This document shows, in pieces, positions 44,101-57,900 of a DNA stretch of 64,000 nt. Each line of letters begins with the position of its first letter. Within the stretch, counting starts at the first letter, position 1. The stretch comes from Anadara kagoshimensis (lineage: Eukaryota > Mollusca > Bivalvia > Arcoida > Arcidae): positions 10,380,791-10,444,790 of the forward strand of contig CM037872.1 in NCBI GenBank assembly GCA_021292105.1, written 5' to 3'. The notes under the pieces are model-generated. The model made no database searches and had not been told where the DNA came from. It saw nothing but the letters and a program-made list of their open reading frames with translations. The position numbers and the translations under genes are program-made.

Positions 44101-46629
44101 CCAATTAAAATATATTTTACGTCCCATTATTCCTTTATGTGACAATAAACTTACTATTCTCTTTGACAACAGAGCCCCTGAATAACCAAAACAAAAATAA
44201 CAAAATAAGATTTTTTTACATAAACAAATCAAAAGGGCATTTAAAATAAATGTTACGTTTCTAAGTCCCATAATTAATTTATGAGACATTAAACTTACTA
44301 TTCTCTTCGACAACATAGTACCTGAAAGACCACCACAAAAATAACAAAATAAGATTTTTTTACATAAAGAAATCATAAGGCCGTTTCAAATAAATGTTTC
44401 GTTTCTAAGTCCCATAATTCATTTATGAGACATTAAACTTACTATTCTCTTCGACAACAGAGTCCCTGAAAGACCACCACAAAAATGACAACTAAGATTT
44501 TTTAAACATAAAGAAATCATAAGGCAATTTCAAATAAATGTTACGTTTCACTGACTGGACCAGCCTTAATTAGATTAATTATACGAATACTTCTTTCAAT
44601 TCGTTAATTATCAAAGTCGCAACTTAAGCATTGATTCTTTTCAAAGTGCAATTAACAAGTCAATGGAATGTTTTCGTCTAAATGCGTTTTTATTTGTAAA
44701 AAGGTAGGTCTTGTTTCGCAAACAAAAGCTTTAAATGAAACTATATAAATAAAATGAATAGATGATTATTAGAGAAGTTACGAAACACATATGTCAAATA
44801 TTTTCTATAAAGAGAGTCACGGTTTGTGAGAGCGAAACATGTTAAATTTCCATAGAAAATCCAATAAAATTGAATAATGGTTGATATTGTTCACTTACTT
44901 GTACCTAGTCAAAACTAAAAATCTGTATGCGTATCCGTGATTGTCATAAAGTATTTCTTTAGAAAGGAAAATGTTGGCGATATGGTGACTTTACATGGTG
45001 GATATGGCGATGTTCATGCCGGAAGTGATGTCCTTGGTGATGTTTAACGTCATATGCGCAACAGGACCCGCCATTTGCCTGGTTTTCAACATGTTAAATC
45101 CCCATAGCTTCATTTGTTTTTACTCTATGCAAAAATGTTTTACGCCAATCACAAATGCGCATACAGATTTCCTGTTACGATTAGGTAGCAGTAAGTGAAA
45201 AATATCAACCTTTGATTTTCTATGGAAAAAAGCGTAATTCACTGTTACAAACAGGCTGACTCTGATATATAAAGTATGGGCCTTTCAAAAGTTTAACACT
45301 AAATTGACGAATTTGTTCCGAATCGAATGTAGGCTTCTAGACCCCTCATTGATTGTATCTTTACACATTTTTGGCAGCTGCTTTATATCTCTTGGCAGCT
45401 TTTCGGCCATAAGCTATCCATATCTCTGTCACTCTGCTAGCCGAGTTTCGATTTCTTTTTTTTTAGCTCAGTGTTAAACGTTCGACAGGTCTGTACTGAA
45501 TAGTATTTACAGGCCTTTTAAATGTGAAACACTAAATTGACAAATTTGTGCCGAATCAACAGCTCATGTAGGCATCTAGGCCCCTCATTGATTATATCTC
45601 TACAGGTTTTTTTAGCAGCTGCTATATATATAAATATATCTTGGCAGTTTTTCGGTCATTAGTTATCTCTACTGGCCGAGTTTCGACTTTCTTTTTGTTC
45701 GCTCGGTGTTAATCTTCCAATAGGTCTTTACTGTAGGCAAACTAATACGTAGTCCGCCAGGAATGAAATTTAAAAGCCTGAAATCTCAAGTTTTTCAATT
45801 ATGGGCAAACTAATATGACGTCCACCAGGAATAAAAATACCCATGAATATTTAAATGCCTGAAATCTCAAGTTTTTAATTAAATTATTAAATTAAAAAAA
45901 CAAAATTTTCAAAATAAAATCAATGAGTAAATTAAAGACGCTAAGCACTTGTTTCATTGCACTTGTATTAGTTTAGTTTAAAACGGCACTCAGCTGGAAA
46001 AAAAAACCAAAAAATAAATACAAACGTCCTTGATCTCATTTTGATACGCATATAAGACGCAGTATTTTAAGATACGGAACTGATGATAGCTTTGTGTTTT
46101 ATGAACTAGCTAAATTTAAATGTAACAGGTAGCCCCAATTAAGTAGCGATCTATTTTCAGGTACAACGGACAAAAAGTAATGAATGCAAATTATTTAAAC
46201 CTTTTGCATAAATCGTCAACAATTTTAAATTTAAAGGTTAAAAATAGGTAATTAAATCCCCTTTAATGGACATTATCTCATCAACAACCAAAATAAGACA
46301 AAATGCATTATGATAGATCCATATCCATTGCTTGTTTGACCTTAATTTTAATATTAGATTGGCTAATAGACTGTGTGTTTAGAGAGACAATAATGTTTCA
46401 TAATTATAAACACCCGGTGTCCATTATTACTTTTATATTCTTTATATTAACTTTATTTATTCCCTAAATTACACCATGGGATATGTCTGTTTGAATATTT
46501 AAATTAAGGTCAAACGGCCAGGTCAAACTTGACACACAATACAAGTACTATGCTGTTACAGATACCTTTGTATTGTCTCTCGTGCCGCGTGCCGCGTGCC
46601 GATTAGCATTACTTGTAAGAGAGAGAGAG

Positions 46630-46672
<43 letters not shown>

Positions 46673-49600
46673 ATTCAATATTATATTAGCAAACGAAAAT
46701 GGGTATTGCTTACTTATGCAACAACACAAAACAAAGAATGAATGTTTTTTAAAGTTGGTTTTAAGGTACAAAAAATGCATGAAAAACTCTCTTTTTACAG
46801 TAAAACCCAAAAGAAAACAAATGAGAAGAAACTGAAAATAATAAAATAATAAATAAATAAATAAAATAATAAATAATAATAAAGCAGCATGCCGATTCTC
46901 GTTAATGCTATAACACTACACTCAAAATAGCTTTAATATTAAATTCCATTACATATTACGATTTGAAATACAAACTCATCAGTAAATTGCACAAAGTCTC
47001 AAGAAAAGCCAAGCTATTTAGCTGTCTTCCTCTACCTACCAATCATGTGACGTTCTTTCTTTTCTAAATAAAATTGATATTGCCATTATTTCAAAAACAT
47101 AAGCACGAACCCTTTCCATAAAACACAGACCCTTGTTTCACAATCTTTCCTTAACTAAGATTTAACTGAACTAAATAAATCTTGCATATTTTATACCATA
47201 ATGATTTTGTTAATGCTAGATATATTAGGGGTTTTAAGGGGCCATTTTGAAAATCTCTGCAAGCATACAACTTTCTTTTTTTAGTTTTGTCAAAGATAAT
47301 ACTTATTAGTTCTAAAAGAATGCCAAAATTTGCCATATTTGAGCTAAAGAAAATCTCAGTTAAGAAATGGTTGTGAAGTGAAACTGGTACCAGTATATAC
47401 AGCTAAAGCAACAACTGATATGCACCATGCATTTGCCTCCCAAACATTCAAGCTTCCCCGACAAATATACATTTATATAAACTGTACCACAAAAAACTGA
47501 TATAAATAAATAAATAATTTAATAAATGCATAAATAAATAATAGAATTGTTCTTGTAACCGGAAATCGTAAAATCACGTTCATGTGTCACATGACGAGAC
47601 TTACAAACCGGAAATCGTAAAATCACATTCACATGTCATATGACGAGACTTACAAATCGGAAATTGTAAAACCACGTTCACATTTCACACGGCAAGACTA
47701 ACATACCCTACAGCAAATGGTAACAGCTTAGAATGGAGAAGAGGGGATTTGCTGTTTCTAATTTTTTGGGAAATGTGCAACAGCAATATCCTTTAATACG
47801 CGTTCTTTGTAAGTTAAAAACATCAAAATATGCTTTAGTTACATATTAATGGAAATTATATTTCCACACAAACATTATGCGTCCCATGTGAACTCACTTC
47901 TTTAATTAAATAAGATGGCAATATTTATCAGCTGATTTTTAAAAAGTTGAAGTTCTGAAAGTAAAATCTCTTTTATAAAGAGCACCCATTCCGTGAATAT
48001 AATGAATTACACCTTGTTGCATATGTCATATACCATTTTTTGAATTTAATCATAAAATACATTCTGACTGCATTTGACCTCCTGCAAATGAAACACGCCT
48101 TACATAAAGAACACGCCTTCCATGAATATATTAGTTACTCGTTATCGCATTCGCCTTCAAATGATATAGACAAGGGAATATGTGCTGCCTTAAGCTTGTT
48201 GGATTAAAAGCACAGTTAAACCTGCCCATAAAGGCCAGCCAACGGAACCAGTAAAAGTGGCCTTTGTAGGCAGGTGTCCCTTATATACAGGTTCAAAAAT
48301 ATGAATAAAGAGCAAATGGGATAAAATTTCATTGGCTGGTGGCCTTTATAAGCCGGTGGCCTTAACACATGTTTGACTGTAAGTTGTTAAGTCTATATAA
48401 TATATCACTTTATATATATATATATATCATATATACACCTGAAGTTTATCGCTTTCTCTATATTTGGTATTATAGTTTAGAACCTTTTAATACCATTTAT
48501 GAATACAGATCTGTCGAAAGTTCACCACTAAGCTAACAAAACTACTGCTGGAACCACTCTTGCATATTTTCAGTTATGACTAGGTACAAGTAAGTGAAAA
48601 ATATCAATCTTTATTCAAGATTATTTGATTTTCAATGGAAACAAAAAGTGTTTCACTGTCACAAACAGGGCGGTTCCAACAGTAGGGCCGAATTGCCAGC
48701 TCATTTCGGCCACTTGTCATCTAAATCTATATCTCGGAAGCTTTTCAGTCACTAGATTTCGATACTGCGGCCACACAACAGCCAAGGCTTCGAGTACTTT
48801 CCTTTGGCTTAGTAGAGTTTTATTCTGGTAAGTTAAACGCCTCCCAATTTATATGCGGGTGTCCTATATCCCCCTCACCACCAGTGGCGGGGGATTAAGC
48901 TCAGAATGACCTTTAAAAGGCAGCTCTTTCCGATATCAATCTCTCGAAAACTTTTCGGCCGCTAGCTATCGATACTGCGGCCATTCACCAGCCTAGGCTT
49001 CGGCTACTTTTCGTTAGCTAAGTGTTAAACTTTTGACATATCTGTGCTGTATGTTTGCCCCTGAATATAACCCTTTATGAAGCACAACTTCCCATAAAAC
49101 GAACTTGGCTTTTAATAACCTCGAAGCATTATCCCATCACCACTTGGAATATGACTCCTTGAATATATAAATCTTAACATAATATATGAAACCTTGGCTT
49201 TTTGCAATTTTTTAAATAGATTTAATTTCTTTCAAAATCTTGCCAAAAGGCGATGTATTCAATAAAAAGGAAAATTATTGATATTTTACAATCCTTCTCT
49301 TTAGATTCTTGTCATTCTAGCTCCGAAAGAAACTTGCCCAAAGAATCGGCCTATTCAATAAATAAAATGAACTATCATTAATATTTTGTCATTTTTTTTT
49401 AGATTCTTGTCATTCTAACTCAAAAACTTACCCAAAAAATCGGCCTATTTAATAAAAAGAGGAACTATTATTTAAATTTACAGTCACCACATATTTCAAT
49501 AAGATTTGTTTTTGAAAAAAGAGACTTTTTGATAAGTTGAAAATGTTCACAATTTCCATGACAAATAATTCGAAATTTTTGGCTTCAATGCAAAAATGTC

Positions 49601-50686
49601 AAATTCAAAACAAAATTTGAACCTAACAAAATTTTCATGACATATAATTCAAAATTTTAGTGTTCAATACAAAATTCTTAAAATACAAAACAACATTTGA
49701 ACAAACAAGTAACAAGTGTATGTAGTGTTTTGAAAATTGCCAAAAGCCAAGCGAATGTTAACATGGAAACCTAATATGTTTCATATAAAGTTTATAAGAA
49801 TAAGGTACGTACCAATCAAAAAACCCTGTTCCGTTTCTACATAGATCAAAACATCACATTTATGTAAAATGGTGTACTATATAATGGCTTGCAATGAACA
49901 GTTCTAACCTCGTATAGGCTAACAACATTGACCTGTCCGCTTGACCTTTTATTAGGACTATTCATCCAATACATGGGTAGTGTTAGGATTCGGAGTTATC
50001 GCATATAGAGTGTTTCCAACGATGAAGACAAAGTGTCCCTTGTGTTCCCTATCTATACATAAATGTACTCGTTCATTAGAAAAATAAATGCTTCAGTTAA
50101 GGTCAAGCGGGCAGGTTAATGCTGTTTGCCTATACACAACATATACTAATATTGGAGAAATATATATACACGTACTGGTATTGATGAAAACATTTTGAAA
50201 CACAAATGCTAAAATCGAAGTTTAATGTCCTAGCTTCTGTTTAGACAATGAAACCATTTGTTTAAATTTCTATACCGTAAATAGGATTCTTGGCGTCTAT
50301 TGTACGGTTTCATTGCGAAATTACAGACTATTTTTCAATTTGCAAACATAGTATTATTTTTATTTTTATTCTGAATACACACATTTTTCACTACAAAAGA
50401 CTTATATTAGTAATAATCTATATTTTAAGAGTGTAACTGATCATACCGTTATGATAAAATCCGTATATAATAGCCTCATAACGCACTCTTAAAATAAACC
50501 TTACTTGAAAAATGACACCATAGATGTTGTCATCTGTCATTTTTGAAAATTTAACAATAAATAAATTTTAGACATTTCCATTTTTTTCAATGTATTTAAT
50601 GGCATGTGACAAAATTTACAAATTTCAAAGCAAAGACACTTTGTTTTACATAAGATGTAGCGTTATATATATATATATATATATAT

Positions 50687-50737
<51 letters not shown>

Positions 50738-53437
50738 GTGTGGCACGGACCTTGGTTTTGAGTCTCATGATAGTATTTTAGCTTTTAACAGCTCCAGTAT
50801 GGCCTGGAGATGAAAATCATCTCAGAAATTTCAAAGTCCCGAGTGATGATTGAACCCACAACTCTTGACTTTAAAAGCCAGTGACAGTACAACTTAGGCC
50901 ATGCCCGTCCATAACATGTATGCATGGCTTTGATTCTCAACAACTGTTAGCAATACCCTTTGTTTACAAGGTAATTAACTAAGAGTTCCGAATCCTTCAT
51001 TACTGATATACCTATAGAAAATGGGTTCGTCGCTGCACCACGTGATCAAAACACTCCTTATCGTTTGGGCGAAACGATTTGGAAAACGCTTACGTCGGAA
51101 TAACGTCATTCCAACGGGACAACGTCGACAAATGATAGGAGGTACCACATGGTAAAGCGGCAAACCCATTTTAAAATTTGAAGTTTAATCATCGCATTTT
51201 TACCTTTCACCATTAAGCTTTAGATGTATATTTCATAATTTTGTTGTTAATTTTATCCAATCATATGTTTTGGCTACAGAATTATGTTAAGGTATTAACA
51301 TCATTCTAAATATAGATGTTTAAATAGAAATTATAGTACCAGTAAGTATCATCGTTATCATATAAATGGATGTTGACAATAATCTTACTACCTGACTGTG
51401 AATTTTAATGTCACAATAAGCTAATTAATACTTATGTGGGAGATATTGGTTTTAAACCCCGGGTAGGTCTGACCAATTGCGACTGTTTTTTGTCAAACAC
51501 TCGGCATTTAGAAATAAGTTCTTAACAACGGATGAGACCTTAAAACCGCTGGACCGTGTTACGGCAGGCGTGGTACGCACCCCGTCAGCTCATTGTTAAA
51601 CGTTCGACATGTCTGTATTGTATATGCACACAGTCGCTGTCATGTGCAACTTTGAAATTTTTACAAAGGTTCGAATCCCATTGGACAGAATCTCACGCGA
51701 AAAAAAAGCCTGTCAGTTCACTTATCGGGGCTCAGTAGATTTCTTCGAGTACTAGTACTCTGGTTTCCTCCACACTATCCTAAAACCGACCTCATCGATA
51801 CAATTAAAAGAATCTTGACTGGTTGTAAAATACGTATTCCTCTAGGTTGCCTTTCAAGAGACATGCGAGCTTGTCTAATGCTTTACATCGTCGTTAAAAT
51901 GTCGACAGCTAACGGCGACTCCTACAGTGCCCTAAAGACCTCGGTTGCTGAGTGTACAATGTACAGCGCGCTTACGGACAACAGCGCTGGCGCTTCCTTT
52001 CGCCGCTTAGGTTAGAATCCCACAGATTGAAGTTTGAGAAAGTGTCAGCTGGCTTGCCGAGGATGGGTAGTTTTTCTACAGGCACTCAGGTTTTCTCCAC
52101 TTTCCCAGAACCGACCGCCTCGATTTTAAGTGAAATAGTCATGGGCCGTATAACATCATTTTCTCATTCCACGTTCCTATGGTAACGCAACTATATTTCT
52201 ATTCACTGTTTAAACAAAATTATCAATTTTCATTTTTTTAAATGTGATATGAACTAAAAAAACTTTCATCCATGTTTTTCTCCAAATTAGACACGGAGTG
52301 TGGTTTAAAAAATATATATATTATATATAATCCCAAAACCGGATTAAGCGCTGGAGTCCCCACAAACACAAAAAACCACAAATGACCATACTAGTATATG
52401 AAAATCACTAACGTCAATTTTGTACAAATGCGTTGCTTTTTCAGTTTAAATATGTTAATTTCACCATTACCATGGTTATTGCCAATACAAAATTTCAGCG
52501 TTCGCATATTTAGATATACGTACAAATCATTCTTCTTCTTTTCCTCACTGCAAATCAAATATATTTTTGAACCATTTATAACATGAGAATAAAGCAGTTT
52601 CTACTTTCAATGGAGACTAGAAAAGAAGCACTATCACCTTTCCTATGATTTTTACTATTGTTGATCTTCTTGGCAATCAGTTACAAGGCGTTGCTCTTAG
52701 TCTTGCCCCATAACATTATGTTGTGTATTGCGTAATCGTGACGTCATTCCTACGAAATCGCGATATTTCCACTTTTCTGATTGTTCCACAGAAGAAGCGT
52801 TCCCGATTCGCAAAATAATGTCAATTTCCTTCAAAGCAGGTGACCCTAATATAGATGAACTTTTAGTCATGTTTGACTGTACTTGTGAAATTAGTCATGC
52901 AAAATTTGCATAGAAAATTCTGTTTTTGACTGACTTGGTAATTCTTCAATTATCATTTTTAGCAACTGTACTAAAAACAAAATTTCAGTTGTCAACGACC
53001 AAAGACTATTTCGTTATCTGGTTTTTCATTGATAGTCCATGGTAAAATGTATTGCACTTGGATCTTTGACCAGTAAAATAGGTTAGGTCTTTGACCTGGG
53101 GGAAGGGGAGAGGAATTATGTTCCCATAGTTCTATAGTTTTATTTCACACGTGGCAGTTGCACCTGGCTAGATATATAAGGCTACTTATTCTTCCGAAAG
53201 CACCTGGTCTCACTTCCCTATAGTAGAGGAAGGCCACGCGTTTAACTAAATTTGCAAGTTATCAAAGTTTTTTAACTTTATTCTGAGATTGGGATTTGGA
53301 CATTGGCCGGCGTGGCTATGTTTAACTACCAAATTAAAAAGAATAGCGAACTGTCTTCTAGAAGAACTAATATCAAATATATCGTTACTCTCTCTCTCTC
53401 TCTCGTCATCTAGATGGACTAAAATCCAATACATCGT

Positions 53438-53474
<37 letters not shown>

Positions 53475-54714
53475 CGAACAAAATTCGATGTCATGAATAT
53501 CTAATTAAGAAGACCAACCTAAAATTCCAACTAAATACATTCAAATGAACAGTAAAAACCCCTATTAAAAACTCATTCCCAAATAATTATATAAGTCGGT
53601 TATCGTTTATGTGTTAGTGTTAATTCAATATAGATCTATATTTATACGTTTTTTTTCTCTTTAAAATATCTAACAAAATACTTAAAATAACTAACTAAAT
53701 ACGTTCATATGAACAGTAAAAACATAATAAATTAAATTGAAAATTTACCCCAACCTGTCCGTTAAAATACACACACACACGTTTTAGTGTTGTGTTTGTG
53801 TTTTGAGTGTGTCTGTTTAGTGAATGTGCGTGTGTATGTGTTTTTAGTGTTTTAGTGTGTGTGTGTGTGTGTGTGTATTTGTCGGTGTGCATGTGTGTAT
53901 ACCTGTGTGTGTTTGCCAATCTGTCTGTGCTATTTAGGGGTAGTGTGTGTGCGTGTGTGTATGTGTTTCAATAATGTGTGTGTGCGTGTGTCTGTCTGTT
54001 GTTTAGGGTGTGTATGTATATGTGTGTGGTTTAATGTGTGTGTGTGTGTTCTAGGGAATGTCTATTTTTTATGTATGTGTGCGCGTGTGTGTGTGAATTT
54101 ATACATATTTACGTATTTTCTCTTACCTGCGATATTACATGGCTCCCGTAGAGCTAGGCTACCTGTCTTTCATCTCATTACTAACTTATTTCACGGTTAA
54201 ATGTATATACAAGATATTCTTACAACTATCCGAGCATGTTATGAAAATTTCTGAAAAGTATTTTTCCTGAATTCTAAATACAGATCCATCTAAATATGAA
54301 CTTGAATTTTGGGTGTTTAATGTCACGAAAATTTCTGAATAGTGTTTTTTCCTGAATTCTAAATACAAGTTCATTTCAATATAAAATTGGAATTTATCCG
54401 TTTACACTTTAACAGTATGTGTCTAACTTTAATAATACGTTAAATATACCGTATCTCGTCCCCCGAGAGACGCATAATATGATCCTACTATGTTGTTAAT
54501 TTTAACACTTAAACGTGTGGAGAATTATAAAAAAGTTTTAAATAACAGCTCATTTTATGACAATTCATTCATAAATTTACTATTAAATTTATGAGTCATT
54601 TTAAATTTTTCATTATTTTTTTTTTAAAAATGTACAAAAAAGATTGATAATTGTAACATGAAACAAACTGATGCGTAATTGATTTGAAATTGTTGTACTA
54701 TGTAATGTACATTA

Positions 54715-54756
<42 letters not shown>

Positions 54757-54870
54757 AGAGACGTCCATGTAAAATTGTACAGTAGGCTGAGAGAGAGAGA
54801 TTGTTTGTAGCAAGGAACTGGTCCGAATTTAGTTGAAAGTGATGACATATGTAAACGTGTACAACAGGAT

Positions 54871-54901
<31 letters not shown>

Positions 54902-57900
54902 TACATGACTCGTACGAGAGAGAGAGGGAGAGATTGTTATTGTGTTTTAATGAATGCACTAGTTAATAATTGGATATGTATCCTGTTCGAACGCGCCAAA
55001 ATGATTAAATATCAAAATCCGGGTTCTCTTTTATTGTTAGTTATCAATTTAAATTTAAATTTAAATTTTATTAAATATTTTAAGTTAAATTACATAGAAC
55101 AGCATATGTAAAAACACCGTTTACTTTTTAATGACCCGGATTTCCTGACAAAATGTGTTTTATTTGCAAAGAAAAGACATGGTTACATGAATTTTCCAAT
55201 AAGTACTTTTTCCAGAACACATGGTCTAACCTCCAATGTACATTCAGTTTTGCGATCAAAAACAATATCATATGCAGAATTTTTAGTTTTTTACCAAAAG
55301 AAAGCCGATCGTTGATTCCTCTTCGTTAGCGCAACGTTAAACTTTCAACAGTTCTTCACAGTCTAGTAATTGACCAAACTTAATTTTAAAGTTCAAGGGA
55401 CCCGCTTGTGAGAAAACATTAATATACAATATTCTAGAAGGAATTTAATACGATTTTATTTCTGTCATCTATATGCCGCCTATTAGTTCCAACCTCTTTA
55501 ATTAAGATGTCTCAGTTTTGTAATAAATACCGTACTAAAACTGCCCTAATAATTTAAAATTAATATGATTTAAATTGAATTTGGTTCTATTTCAAATATA
55601 GAACATTCCTTACTGAAACTGCTCTAATATGATCTATGTTGATTTTAAGGCCATGTGTGTAAAATAACACGTTTTTCGTTGTAATCACCAGAAGATTTTT
55701 TTCTATATTTAAAAACGAACCCCCAATTCAATTTCAATTTTAAATACAGAAAAAATCTTCCAGTGATTTTAACGAATAATGGGTGTTGATTTTTCACACC
55801 TGACCTTAAAAACCAACAAGATCCAACACCGGAAAGTACAGGCCTGTCGAAAGTTTAACGTTCGTCTAACGACGGATCGGCACCTCTTCTTGTCCCTCGT
55901 TGGTTGAGTAATGGGGTTTTATGTCCCAGTCAAGAATATTTCACTTATATTGAAACGTCGCCAGCTATAGGCGAAGGTGCAGGAATTTTACCTGTACATT
56001 GCGCTGATACCATTATACAGCAGAGTTCTTTATCGTACCAATCCATCTGTGACACAGGATCTCTTTTATTTTAAGTTCCCATCCGAAAGAACCGCGACTT
56101 TTTTTTCGTAATGCTGAGTGCTTGGCAAGAGAACAGCCAAGGTTGACGTGGTACGTACAATAAAAATAATCAGCTGTATAATGCCATCAGCGCAAAGCAA
56201 ACGCAAAATTTCTGCACCTTTGCCTATAGTTGGCGATGTCTCAATATAAGTGAAATACTCCTGACTGGGACGTTAAACACCATTACTTAAACTCAAACTA
56301 GAATCATTTTCGTTAGCTTAGTGTTAAATTTTCGACAGGTCTGTACTGTATATTCGCCAGGTAAGTCAATTTCAACTCGGTATATTTAGAAAACTTTATT
56401 TGATAAGGTTTTTTTTTACCTGTAAGTAATTGATAATTGTAACGGATATTTTTTAAAAATCGTTGACTGTCAATTCTGTCAAATTCGGGCGTATCTTGTT
56501 TCAAATATCCTTGAGCGAACACATGCTATACGTTAGGCCGAATTATCTGCACGCATTAACGATAATCAGTAAAGGCCTAGTCATTTTATTTAAACATAGG
56601 GTCAAACTTCAAATCAATAGCAACAGAAAGTAGAACTTTCTCCTGAGAGCTAAATACCCCCACTTTAAACATTTAATGTTTTCCTGCGACCTTGATCTTT
56701 ATGCGTTGACCTTGGTTCTAGGTCATGACACATCTTTGGACCATGAAGGTTTTCTTGTGAAGTTTTATGTCAGTCATCGAAAGCAGTTATGAGATATGGC
56801 CCGGACAAGATTTTACACGGATAGACAGACATGATGATTCCGATATACCCACATCAAACTAGTGTTTGGGTGTATAAAAATTTTATGAGATTCTTTTCAG
56901 GATCGTTGTTATTATTCACCATAGAAAATCTGACGATTTCGAATCAGTGAACTTTGGCTTTTTTGCCAATTAGAGTCGTCGGTGGCATTTTTTTTAGAAA
57001 AGGGAGGTAACTCTGTTCGATAGCCTAAATTTTACGCAGAAATGTTCATAAATTTTAAGTATATGAAGAACAGCATATTACGGATCAGTACCGAATCGGC
57101 TGCATATTTCGACCCTGCTATCCATTTCTTGGTGGCTTTTTGGCTACTTGATATCCATATCTCGACCACTAGAAAGTCGATTTTCGGCTCCTTTTCTTTC
57201 GATATGTGTTGGAAAAATAACATACCATCGTTAAGGCAGAAAATTCGGCCTAGTTATACTTGAAATAAGGTTACACTATTTTTTATAACTTAAAGCAATG
57301 TTAGACATAGTTTGTCAATCAGCCTTATCGATATATATATGTCAAGGAAAGGTAGGTCTGAACTGTATATATATAGATGGTTACTACATGTATATCGAAA
57401 AATAAAATGCAACCGTTAAGGCTGAAAATTCGGCCCAGTTATACTTAAAATAAGGTTACACCATTTCTATATTTTAAAGCAATGATAGACATAGTTTTTC
57501 AATCAGACTTATCTATATGTAAAGAAAAGGTAAGTCTGCTCGTAGGTTAACTTTTTAATACTATATCGAAAAATAAAATACGATCGTTAAGGCAGAAAAT
57601 TCGGCTTGGATATACCTGAAATAAGGTTACACCATTTCTATATCTTTAAGCAATGTTAGACATAGTTTTTCAATCAGACTTATCGGTATGTAAAGTAAAG
57701 GTGCCAAAATAAGGTATACAAAATGACAATTTAAGATTATACAAGTGGCTTGACATACTGTGTATCGTATCGCGGTCGGTTCTCCTCTAATTTTTAAATA
57801 TTTCAATAATGCCCAACATTACCAAGCAATGTAAACAGGAAAATAAGTTGCTGTATAACTCTGTTTATTTCAATTGTCATGTGCTGATTTTGAATTTTCA

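Noticed and set aside
47556..47700. Possible CRISPR-like spaced repeat
   Set aside because: Three plain tandem units in an animal genome; no unique spacers.
53859..54200. Cys/Val-rich 113-codon frame
   Set aside because: Pure translation of a (TG)n-rich tract.
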